This document shows positions 55,301-64,000 of a stretch of DNA of 64,000 nt, piece after piece. The DNA is taken from NCBI GenBank assembly GCA_964019135.1, contig OZ025248.1, positions 51,019,670-51,083,669 of the forward strand, given 5' to 3'. The position numbers and the translations under genes were made by a program. The DNA comes from Arenicola marina (lineage: Eukaryota; Annelida; Polychaeta; Arenicolidae). Under the pieces are notes generated by a model. That model saw only the letters and a program-made list of their open reading frames with translations, ran no database searches and was not told where the DNA came from. Within the stretch, counting starts at the first letter, position 1, and the number at the start of each line of letters is the position of its first letter.

Positions 55301-57831
55301 TTCAAGGCTAGGTTTGGGATTGCAATTTATTCTGTGACAAGTGTTATGGAAACCTAGACTTAATTGCATACAAAATCATATCTATTCTCTTATGTGAGCA
55401 AGATCGTATGCGTTTGCCGGTACCGCAAGTGATGCAATATCGCTTCATTTTTTTCCAGAGAGACTTGAAGGGACACTTGGGTGATGTGTACACCTGCCGC
55501 TTCTTCCCGTCGGGTGTAGTTGCGTTGAGCGGAGGAGCTGACACGCAAATCAAGATCTGGTCCGCCGAGACAGGGCAGTGTGCCACCACGATGACTGGTC
55601 ACAAAGCTGGTCAGTTCAAGCAGCCATGCAGAAAACCCCGAACATTCGACCTGATACAACTGTCATTAATTCGTTTTACATAAATACCTTGTATTCAATG
55701 TATACATATTAGACTAAGAGCATCCATACTTTATTATCCCCGGGATAACCACATACTCTTTGCGAAGAACGACCTGGGATGTTTATTCTACGACCTCACA
55801 GACATGGCCACAGCGGGACTTGAACCACCGGTCCGCGTGTCGTTAGACTCTCAGGTGGCCAGAGCGCTCTAAACCACTGAACTATCGTGGCGGCCCTCTT
55901 CTGCAAAGGAGCTACTTGCACAAAGCTATATCTTCTCTCACTTATAGTGCCAATATCCACTATTTTGGGACGTAGCGCACACCAAAACAATTGTCCAACT
56001 ATACCATGTAAATGGCGTTTCACTATTCGTCACGTGTTACAGGTGTGACTGACACAGCTATTGTGGAGCGAGGGCGAAACATAGTATCTGTATCCCGGGA
56101 CGGCACCGCCAAGCTGTGGGATTGCGGGTCCAAGTCCTGCCTGACCACCTTCTCGGACGTCTCCGGTGGTGTGGTCAACACGTGTGCCTTGCAGACCATT
56201 GACAGCAGCGTGGACTTAGGGAGACCAGGCCAAGCAACAAGTACAAGATCGTTAATTAAACCATATGCGTTTACGAAAGCTCTTCCCGTGGACAAACCTA
56301 TGCCTGAGTTGGAAGCATCTGTAATATAGTTGATCACCCGCTCTGGAGTTCCACGATGCCTTTAAGATGTTGACTATTGAAGCTCCGTGTGGAGACAAAT
56401 TCGTCAAGGAGCACCTGTTGCATGTGTTCCCAAATACTAAGAATTAAACAATACGTTATAACACGATAGCTTAGGTCTTCGACATTTTCGAGAACTTTAG
56501 CAGGAAGGCAATGTATATCCGTCGGCCGAATTACTGTAGTGGGAATACATGGACTGCAATTATACTACAGCTAATGGTACATGTGCATCAGTTTATTGTG
56601 ACACAGGAGTTTGTGCATTGCAGGTGAAAAAGAGGTGCTTACCGGTGGAAAAATGCTGTTACTTGGGACAGAAAATGGACATCTTCAAGGATATGGATTA
56701 AACAGTCGGCAGCAGGTACTGCTCATTGCTTCACCTTGTAATTAAGGCCACATACTGGGCCGGATAATTTCAAATACAGAGAACCAAATTTATGGTATAA
56801 GAGGCGTTGGACTGAAGGTTTCAGTTACACTAAGTCGAGCAGGAATTAATGCATTGTTTATCGCTCGTGATAGGTCACGTTGACGTCGTTGGTACAATAT
56901 TTTCCGTATATGGCGGCACGGTAGTAGGAGTAATGGCTCATGATAAAAACGGAGGATATTGGGTGTTCCATAATTGAATTAGTTGATTGCCAAGTTGATT
57001 ATCGCGTCTGCTCACAAAAAAATAAGTAAAAATATGGGATGTAAAACAAATTACATAATTTAAACGAATGTTTTACTACTGAAATACGATTTGCAGATTT
57101 TCAATCTACGATGCAGTGATGCTGTAAATTGTTGCACCTATCTCGGCGAAACTATGGCTGTCTGTGGCACACAGAATGGACAAGTTGTTTTGCTCGATTT
57201 ACGAAATTCTAGGTGATATTGTGTTTTTATATAGAACAAGTCTTGTACGTAGATAAATGTGTCATGTAAAAGTAAGAGGTTCGCCGGCGAAAATGTACCA
57301 GTATTTAATTCTAGAAGATTTATATGGCGTAACTGAAGAAAAACAACTTTCCTCACAATGAAAGGTGTTTGTTTTTGCAGTGAACCTTTTAAAGTCTTTC
57401 AAGAAAGCCGTTCTGCAATACTTTCTATGGCGCCTTATGAACAAGGATTTTTCGTGAGCACAGGTATGTTCTTATTATTCATATTATTTATTTTAAACCA
57501 CAATTCCATTTGTAGCATACATTGGCAAAAATTATATTTATCCAACAACTACATCTACTATGTGAAAATATCACAGCTTGCCTGTAAATTAGACAATTCC
57601 TAAGGTTATAAATTTGTCACTCGAATATTGTTGTATCCTAATTTATCATCTGCATTTATTCCCCCCACAACAGGTGACGGGTCTTGTTACTTCATGAATG
57701 AAGTAATGGAGACTTCTCTGGAGTTGACAGGGCCGGACTGCGACCCGGTGTACAAAGTAGCCCATGCTGGGTCTAACGTTTACACTGCATGTAGAGACGG
57801 CTCAATTAGGCGGTACAGCATGCATGCATGA
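52341..57831 (+). CDS. PAAF1: Proteasomal ATPase-associated factor 1
   Basis: Eleven coding exons join in phase to 405 residues (human 392): 52341-52402, 52507-52562, 54011-54114, 54614-54715, 54929-55024, 55459-55609, 56043-56240, 56624-56715, 57097-57212, 57381-57463 and 57674-57831. Matches to human PAAF1 run throughout: QSDWEKALR..EGRAW, GGLALSCDTDSKLKIW, CRFFPSGVVALSGGADTQIK, TDTAIVERGRNIVSVSRDGT, KLWDCGSKSCL, KMLLLGTENG, NCCTYLGETMAVCGTQNG, LTGPDCDPVYKVA and CRDGSIRRYSM. WD repeats fill most of the protein. The family binds 19S proteasome ATPases (Rpt subunits) and restrains 26S assembly. The first donor (AAG|GTGGCA) is weak but is the only one keeping phase with exon 2. Introns hold three short dispersed elements and a SINE. 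Confidence 0.95.
52771..52946 (-). mobile_element. ~180-bp dispersed repeat, copy 1
   Basis: This is the inverse of the copies at 53320 and 60711. Shared words include AGGATTTTAACATTGTTACC, TGTGCCCCTAGAGAAGC and GATAGAACAAGGTATATAGA. It has no coding sequence and no obvious TIRs, so the family is not identified. Copies 1 and 2 face each other about 370 bp apart in a PAAF1 intron. Confidence 0.8.
53320..53498 (+). mobile_element. ~180-bp dispersed repeat, copy 2
   Basis: It begins TATTGATGTCAGATGATAGA and ends GGGGGCACTTGGGCCAA. It is inverted relative to copy 1, with about 85-90 percent apparent similarity by eye. Confidence 0.8.
53659..53882. mobile_element. Short TIR element in a PAAF1 intron
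   Basis: The left end TACCATAATTTCTGGGGTA is matched by the inverted right end TACCCCAGAAATTATGGTA, perfectly over 19 bases. The outer TA could be the target duplication. It is 224 bp long and non-coding. Confidence 0.8.
55734..55896 (-). mobile_element. tRNA-derived SINE copy in a PAAF1 intron
   Basis: Inverse orientation. The head is on the right (GATAGTTCAGTGGTTTAGAGC, B box GGTTCAAGTCCC) and the body on the left (CAAAGAGTATGTGGTTATCC). It lacks the 3' part seen in the full copy at 24661. Confidence 0.85.
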
Positions 57832-58088
57832 AGGACGGCAGCGATGCAATTGTGGAAGACTCCCAGGCTAGCTACGAACGTACTTGACATGTCAACGTGT
57901 TCTCGTATTGTGTTGCGATACCGCACACAGCGTATCAGGAAGACATTCTTGGTACTAATCACTATCTAGGATAAGTTACCATGAAACCCTTTTAGGATTG
58001 GAAAGCAAACCAGTGTTTAAAAAAAGCGTATTTTATTATTGTTACTTGGTTTAATGTAAGTATATGTGTTTATCAACCGTCAGCATAT

Positions 58089-58094
58089 AATAAA
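58089..58094 (+). terminator. Possible poly(A) signal of PAAF1
   Basis: AATAAA about 260 bases past the PAAF1 stop. A second AATAAA lies at 58135-58140. Either could be used. Confidence 0.45.
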
Positions 58095-58535
58095 AAATGT
58101 TTGCAAAGCTTAGTATTTTATTAATCGAAGACTAAATAAAGATAAGACAAAGCTCTTCGATCCTTGAAATCAGGAGTCATACGTTGGTGTGCATTATTCG
58201 CCGCATCAACCCCTGGATGTCCACACCTTCTAAGCCAACATCGTAATGCCTGTATCAGTCCAAACTTCTAATACTACATTTCTTATACTACTTCCTCCCA
58301 TCGAACACGTTAACAATCTGTTTAAAAAGAAAAACGTAAATTGCGGCAGAGCGAAATCGTTATTCATATCAACGAAATGACATCATTCGCCCAAAGCAAT
58401 AAAGCGCATTCTCATCACAGGCGGAACCGAATATTAGCCTTACAATTTGTAATAAAAAGTTCAAAGGTCTTGAAGTAAACTTGAAGTTCCACAAAAGAGT
58501 TGCATTCAACGTCATGCATGGAAAGAAACAAAACA

Positions 58536-58541
58536 TTTATT
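58536..58541 (-). terminator. Poly(A) signal overlapping the LSM10 stop codon
   Basis: On the minus strand the stop TGA is directly followed by ATAAA, so AATAAA shares the last base of the stop codon. If used, the 3'UTR would be very short. A more distal signal is possible. Confidence 0.35.
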
Positions 58542-58993
58542 CATGAAGGTTCTTTATTTGGCTTAGCTGGCTTCAGTGAAGCAATCAGTGCTTTGGTCTC
58601 GTCCACTTTGCGTTGAAGCATTTGCTTTTGCCTCTCTTTCTTCTCAAATGTTGTTTTAGGTTTGGTGATTCTCTCTCGACGACCTCTTCTGGTTCCCATA
58701 TACCGATCGAGCTGCTCTTCAATAGTCTGTATGACATCCACTTCATCCGGTATATGCACGTAGCGAATATGTTTCCCTTGAATGTAGAACACCTCGAATG
58801 CGAACTGCTGGCCATTCAGTTTTGTAAATGTCACATCTGTTAAATGTGTATTCATGGCGCTATCCACATGATCTAACTTGCCACAGAGTGAATCTTCATT
58901 TCTTAAGTCAATCATTACACGTTGACCTTGCATCCCTTGCAAGAAACACACCAGGCTGTTCATAGACCTCGTTCTTTCTCTTATGGAAGTCAT
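58541..58993 (-). CDS. LSM10: U7 snRNA-associated Sm-like protein LSm10
   Basis: An intact 150-residue frame in one coding exon. The Sm fold is at about residues 12-85. The Sm1 part (LVCFLQGMQGQRVMIDLRNE, then GKLDHVDSAMNTHLTDV) and Sm2 part (GKHIRYVHIPDEVDVIQTIE) match human LSM10 ([34 protein letters not shown]-like; [20 protein letters not shown]). LSm10 replaces SmD1 in the nuclear U7 snRNP that cuts histone pre-mRNA 3' ends. The C-terminal tail is basic and lysine-rich (about residues 98-150) and longer than the human one. An acceptor-like TTTCAG about 20 bases before the ATG suggests an intron in the 5'UTR. It is convergent with PAAF1. Confidence 0.93.
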   Translation of the reverse strand: MTSIRERTRSMNSLVCFLQGMQGQRVMIDLRNEDSLCGKLDHVDSAMNTHLTDVTFTKLNGQQFAFEVFYIQGKHIRYVHIPDEVDVIQTIEEQLDRYMGTRRGRRERITKPKTTFEKKERQKQMLQRKVDETKALIASLKPAKPNKEPS

Positions 58994-60103
58994 TGTTGTC
59001 GGTTGGTCCGGATTTTATCCTGAAACAGTTAATGAAGATTTATATAAAGCAACATAACTCGTCGATATAACTTGTATAAACAATTGACGCCAGAGTGCGT
59101 GGCTTGTTTAGCCGGATGGGATTATGATAAGCAGGGGTACGGGAAATGGCACTGGGGAGCGGAGACAGGGATTCGAGAGAGGCTAAAGTCCAGGTGTGGC
59201 ATATAAATACGCATATTTCTGGGAGCATTTCGTCGGGGTGCGGCTTCTAATATATATGCGGCATCAAAAAGGTAGTTTACGGTAATGACATACCTAAATC
59301 TTGTGGCCAGCTTCTAATGCAATGCAAACATATGGTGCAAATCAAACCCTATATTACAAGCGGCCACAGATGAAGCAAATCAGAAGTATAGCTTCCATTT
59401 CCAGGAAATATCTCTAGATTAATGGCACAAAGTGGTTAAATTTGTACAAAACCAGAGCCATTTGAGTATATAGTTCACAATTCGGGGACCATCACGGCCT
59501 GCCACATTGACATACCAACTACCTTACAGCCTCCTCCCTTGCTTCTCTGCCTCATACTTACGTCCCTTCCACCTGCCACCACAGATTTAACCTCTCTCCT
59601 TGCTCATTACACCCTAGACAGCTATATCTGCACAGGCAACATTTACAGGAAAAGGTCTCTAACAAGCCAGGGTAATACATCGTTTCCAGCAGAGATATCT
59701 TCATATCAGGAAATAGTGCATCCATACTAGCTAGTGCATGTAGTTGGGAGCTGACCGTGTTTAATTTTTTGAACTAATTATGACCCGGACCAAAGTGCAC
59801 CCTGGTAATTAAGTCAGCTTCACAAGAGCCCTGTGGGGAGTTCCCTGAATGCCCAGTAATGCCTAATAACTCTATTGCAAAGATATTTTTCACACAAAAG
59901 ATACTGTTTAATAGTTACAATAGTTATTAAAGCTAGTTAAAGTTACTTGTACAGCAATATGTACTATGTGTTCAAAATGTGCATATTGCTGCCATATTTT
60001 GCCCTATAACTTTGAGTATAAGTTGCTAAAGCAACTATTTGAAAAAATGGTAATATCAGATAATATGTCCAGTACATTTTTAAATGTATTTGGATTGGTT
60101 GTT
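58994..60103. other. Upstream of LSM10; no gene seen
   Basis: The LSM10 promoter and first exon should be here. No frame or core element was recognised. Confidence 0.35.
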
Positions 60104-60336
60104 TGTTCACGAGGTTTTAACCACTTTTGGTCATGGCGAGTCAATGGGAGAAGGAAGGGAGAATGGAGCTATATTTCTTGGGGTAACCCTGTACTCTTTG
60201 TGAAAAAGGACATGGGATCTTTATCCTGCAACCACACAGACATGTCTACAGCGGGGTGTAAACCCCCAATGGCATGACGTTAGGCTCTCAGCTGGCCAGT
60301 AAGGCAAGCGCCCTAACCCATTGAGCTATTAAGGCG
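60104..60336 (-). mobile_element. tRNA-derived SINE, near full-length
   Basis: The inverse of the 24661 copy. The body (GAGAAGGAAGGGAGAATGGA on the plus strand) is on the left, and the tRNA-like head ends at 60336 (minus strand TAATAGCTCAATGGGTTAGG). It has many substitutions, so it is an older copy. Confidence 0.88.
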
Positions 60337-60609
60337 ATTTCATTGTATTTGAAAAGTAATGATATAGGTAGAAAATTACTTATAAAAAATTATAACAGGT
60401 TACTGTAAGTTTAAAGTTATGCACTATGTCACAGATTTGTGTGTTGTTCCCAAACAAATATAACCAGGTGATAATTAATTGGAGAGATAAATAGCCATAG
60501 CTCTAACTTACAACCGGAGGGGAAGGGGCTCTAAAATCTTGAAATCTTGCAACCTTGAAATTATTGAACACCTGTGATCTCAGGTATCTGTAGAGCTGGC
60601 CTTGGCCTA

Positions 60610-61089
60610 GGGCCATATTCATAATCGCACTTTATTATTAGGTTAAGCCACTAGATTTAGTGTTAATTATAAGTGGAAGATTTGTATAGCGATTATATTA
60701 CTCAGTTACTTTCTTGATGTCAGAAGATAGAACAAGGTATATAGAATACATAAGCACTATATTATTATACGTGCCCACATCATAATAAAAGCTACAGTCG
60801 ATTCCCTACTAACATCGAAGGATTTTAACATTGTTACCATTGTGCCCCTAGAGAAGCAGGCTTGCCTGGGGGCACTTGCACCAACACCACAACAAGCTGG
60901 TAAAGTTAAGACCAATTTGAACCTGATAATCAGTCAACAAATCTTCCACCTAGCGATTAGTCTAGTGTAGCTCCGTCACAGAGCCTTGTTCAGTTGTTAC
61001 AAATAACAAGTTGTTCCCTCGAACAGCTCCACAAAGGTTGGTGGCTAAGTCTAGTGGCGTAGCCTAAGTGGCGATTATGAATACGGCCC
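60610..61089. mobile_element. TIR element carrying a nested repeat
   Basis: The left end GGGCCATATTCATAATCGC is mirrored at the right end, and the match extends over about 50 bases through the AGCCACTAGA(T/C)TTAG block with small gaps. Inside, 60711-60890 is copy 3 of the ~180-bp repeat. No transposase is seen. Confidence 0.7.
60711..60890 (+). mobile_element. ~180-bp dispersed repeat, copy 3
   Basis: It shares GATAGAACAAGGTATATAGA, AGGATTTTAACATTGTTACC and TGTGCCCCTAGAGAAGC with the two copies in PAAF1. It is nested in the TIR element 60610-61089. Confidence 0.8.
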
Positions 61090-62079
61090 CTGCCTCTGGA
61101 CACTAGCCTAGGCTGGAACCTATAACTGAACATAGTGGGCGATAATGTAAGACAATGCAACTTTCGGATGTCACTACACACAGCTACAAGTATTTTACTT
61201 CTTCTGCAGGATTACTGCGTTTGGACCGATCCGTTATCAATCAGGACAGATAAATTATCGGTACTGGAAACCAAATAAGCATTTTAATGACAAATGATGA
61301 ACATTTCGGTTTCTCAGCGCGAACCAGTGAAACCTATTTCAATCAGTAGGTGTCGCTCCGTTTAGTCTCTTCCGCAGACTGCCGCTGCGCGGCGCTACCG
61401 CGGCTCCGCGTATAATATCTCCGCGGGTGAGGGGAGTTCGTGGAGCAGACTATCGCTCCGTTTCCCAAGGCAGCCCCCCTAGCAGAGATTGTAGAAGTGT
61501 GGGGCAGGAGGGGTTGATCTCGCCAGGCTATTGATCTCGAAGTAAAAGTGTGGGGTGCGTACTGGACGTACGGTCCATGGGGGCGGGGTTCACGGGAGGG
61601 TGGAAAAGGCGAGGGGGGGTCATCAATATTTGTACCAAGTTACTAACGTTGCGAGATGGCCGTATGTTCTGCGACGAAAAGTACCTCCCCCCTCCCCATG
61701 GCAGTTTTGAAAAAAAATTGGGTCGGATCAGAATCGGCAACAAAGGTTCACACTCCCCCTAGCCCCTCCCCCCCCCCCCCCCCACTCCCCAACTCCGCTC
61801 CTGGCTTATCTTGTGTAAGTGTAACGGCGCTATTGTAATTTAAATATTATGCCAATAATGCAACGCACTGTTAACACGGTGATCATTCTTACTTTATACA
61901 TCGAAATAGATGATACTACCCACTTTGACTTGAGTGGGCGGCAATCTTTATTAGGCCTATATAGCTTTGTTTATCGAGATCGCTTCATCAATTAACTGTC
62001 ACATAACACATTTCCCGTGCCCGTTACACTAAACACAATGACATTTTAGCTAACATTCCCCACATTTGCCATCGTGTTA
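61090..62079. other. No gene seen
   Basis: There is a GC-rich patch at 61350-61480 and C or G runs at 61580-61800. No coding region is recognised. Confidence 0.4.
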
Positions 62080-62116
62080 TAGCTCCCCCGCATCAGCCAT
62101 CATCGAGTAGGCCGTC

Positions 62117-63142
62117 GCGAACACACGGTCCGTTTTTTGCATGCGTCGCTGCGTCGTGCGTCTTTTGCGAACACACGTGTTCGTCTTCTCGTCCGTCGCC
62201 CGGCCCACTTTTCCATATGGAAGCTGTTGTTCCAGGTCATTCCAGGCCAGTAAGCCTAGGGATTCTGGCCGTAGCAAACTACAGAGCGTCATGTCATTAT
62301 ATATCATCACGGAATATGATGATATATATCATACACTGCAGTGGCAGATCTAGTGGGGGGGGGGGGGGTTAGGGGGGTTAAAGTCCCAATTCTTTAGAGA
62401 GCAACCCCCCCCCCTGGAACCTGAACATACACTGTTAAAGTCGGGTTCTCTAAGCCCCCCCCCGGTCACAAGTCTTCAGAGCACCTCCCCCCCCCGCCCC
62501 CCGTCGCAAGTTTTCAGAGAGCAACAGCCCCCTTGGGAATCTGAACATACACTGTTAAAGTCGGCTTCTCCGAGCACGCCCTGCCCCCGCTCCACCCCCA
62601 CCCCGGTCGCAAGTTTTTCAGCGCGCACACTCCTCGGTCGGAAGTTACAGAGAGCAACCCCCCCCCCCCCCCCACCCCTTTGCAAATTCCTAGATCCGCC
62701 CCTGCACTGACTCTATTTGGCAACTTAATTATAATGACGGCAAAAACGACTTGGAGGAAATTTAGCTAATTATTACCTAATTACTTAATTGCATTTTTTC
62801 TGAAATCGTATGATTTGTACTAAGTTCTAAATCCTTCTTCATACCCAATTTCCATGTTCTCCGCTGGGTTAATTCAAAACCTGGGGTGCAAAGTCCAGCA
62901 AAGCCAGCAAAGCCATCTGGATATCCTCACTCCTTCGTAATTGATGGTCCGCCACCTTCTCTGCCTGCGTCAAATTCGGTCCCGGACCGAAGTCGACGCA
63001 TCCGGAGAAGGTGGCGGACCCGAGCGCGGACTCGTGTGCTCGCTCCATTGAATTATAGTGGATCCCTTTAAGACGGACGACGCACGACGCACGACGCTCG
63101 CGGCCCCGGCGACGCATGCCAAAAAACGGACCGTGTGTTCGC
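62117..63142. mobile_element. DNA transposon inserted in the 51-bp array
   Basis: The left end GCGAACACACGGTCCGTTTT is mirrored by the right end (63123-63142). The mirror extends through GCATGCGTCG and the repeated GACGCACGACG words for about 50-70 bases. The flanks on both sides are array units in the same orientation, so this is an insertion. No transposase is recognised. A smaller element (62339-62704) is nested inside. Confidence 0.75.
62339..62704. mobile_element. Short TIR element with poly-G/C ends (nested)
   Basis: Ends CAGTGGCAGATCTAG and CTAGATCCGCCCCTG are inverted repeats (13 of 15 match). A direct repeat CACTG lies at 62334-62338 and 62705-62709. Long G and C runs follow the ends, and GAACATACACTGTTAAAGTC is repeated inside. 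It is related to the element at 7438-7609. Confidence 0.8.
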
Positions 63143-64000
63143 TGCATTACTGCTCCCCCCCATCAGTCATCATTGGGCAAGCCGTCGCGGTCTTGTATTA
63201 CTGCTCCCCCGCATCAGCCATCATCGGACAGGCCGTCGCGGTCTTGAATTGCTGCTCCCCCGCATCAGCCATCATCGGACAGGCCGTCGCGGTCTTGCAT
63301 TACTGCTCCCCCGCATCAGCCATCATCGGACAGGCCGTCGCGGTCTTGTATTGCTGCTCCCCCGCATCAACCATCATCGGACAGGCCGTCGCGGTCTTGT
63401 ATTACTGCTCCCCCGCATCAGCCATCATCGGACAGGCCGTCGCGGTCTTGTATTACTGCTCCCCCGCATCAGCCATCATCGGACAGGCCGTCGCGGTCTT
63501 GTATTGCTGCTCCCCCGCATCAGCCATCATCGGGCAGACCGTCGCGGTCTTGCATTACTGCTGCCCCGCTTCAGCCATCATCGGGCAGACCGTCGCGGTC
63601 TTGCATTACTGCTGCCCCGCATCAGCCATCATCGGGCAGGCCGTCGCGGTCTAGTATTGCTGCTCCCCCGCATCAGCCATCATCGGGCAGACCGTCGCGG
63701 TCTTGTATTACTGCTCCCCCGCATCAGCCATCATCGGGCAGACCGTCGCGGTCTTGCATTACTGCTGCCCCGCTTCAGCCATCATCGGGCAGACCGTCGC
63801 GGTCTTGCATTACTGCTGCCCCGCATCAGCCATTATCGGGCAGACCGTCGCGGTCTTGTATTACTGCTCCCCCGCATCAGCCATCATCGGGCAGACCGTC
63901 GCGGTCTTGCATTACTGCTGCCCCGCATCAGCCATCATCGGGCAGGCCGTCGCGGTCTAGTATTGCTGCTCCCCCGCATCAGCCATCATCGGGCAGACCG

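Larger units (their letters stand above)
62080..64000. repeat. Second 51-bp minisatellite array, interrupted
   Basis: Units of 51 bp (CTCCCCCGCATCAGCCATCA then TCGG(A/G)CAGGCCGTCGCGGTC plus TTG(C/T)ATTACTG) repeat from about 63150 to the right edge and beyond, at least 16 copies. A single unit lies at 62080-62116, so the array's left edge was split off by the element at 62117-63142. The plus frame reads YYCSPASAIIGQAVAVL per unit. The open frame reflects the period of three and is not evidence of a protein. It is unrelated in sequence to the left-hand 51-bp array. Confidence 0.93.

Noticed and set aside
63058-63960. Repeat protein YYCSPASAIIGQAVAVL in the right array
   Set aside because: The open frame is explained by a 51-bp period and there is no other coding sign.
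1-64000. LTR retrotransposons, retroviral copies or Polintons
   Set aside because: No paired long terminal repeats, protease, integrase or capsid-like frames were seen; all reverse transcriptases found are of the non-LTR type.

Overview
This window is eukaryotic, intron-rich nuclear DNA from an animal. Four protein genes are recognised by residue-level similarity to animal families: a PNPO-like gene, WDTC1, PAAF1 and LSM10. The many LINE and SINE copies, short inverted-repeat elements with long G or C runs, and large in-frame minisatellites suggest a marine invertebrate. A lancelet-type genome fits best, but that is inference and not proven by the sequence. Family comparisons were made from memory of the human proteins. 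Exon borders were read from GT/AG signals and checked by codon phase.

Layout. 1-5065: a 51-bp minisatellite of about 99 copies that runs off the left edge, followed by a possible exon of an unrecognised minus-strand gene (5302-5441). 7690-13620 (minus): a seven-exon PNPO-family gene, with a decayed satellite in its last intron. 13621-28900: mostly gene-free, holding decayed LINEs, a tRNA-derived SINE inserted in one of them, and inverted-repeat elements. 29075-49523 (minus): WDTC1, 14 coding exons, whose introns hold an almost intact LINE (about 33650-38570), a 30-bp minisatellite (39487-43750 and 46246-46471) and a second LINE inserted in that minisatellite. 49524-52340: the gap between divergent WDTC1 and PAAF1, with a 575-bp fold-back element. 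52341-57831 (plus): PAAF1, 11 coding exons. 58541-58993 (minus): LSM10, one coding exon, convergent with PAAF1. 59000-64000: repeats only, ending in a second 51-bp array that runs off the right edge.

Most notable observation. The 30-bp WDTC1 minisatellite begins inside a conserved coding exon and every unit spans the exon end plus the splice donor (CAG|GTCGGT). The intron therefore carries roughly 150 tandem copies of its own 5' splice site, and only the first gives a productive protein, because each further unit adds an in-frame TAG. The left-hand 51-bp array may have the same architecture.

The genes show no operon-like link. WDTC1 is a CUL4-DDB1 substrate receptor, PAAF1 binds proteasomal ATPases, LSM10 belongs to the U7 snRNP and PNPO belongs to vitamin B6 metabolism. 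No LTR retrotransposon, retrovirus or Polinton copy was recognised.
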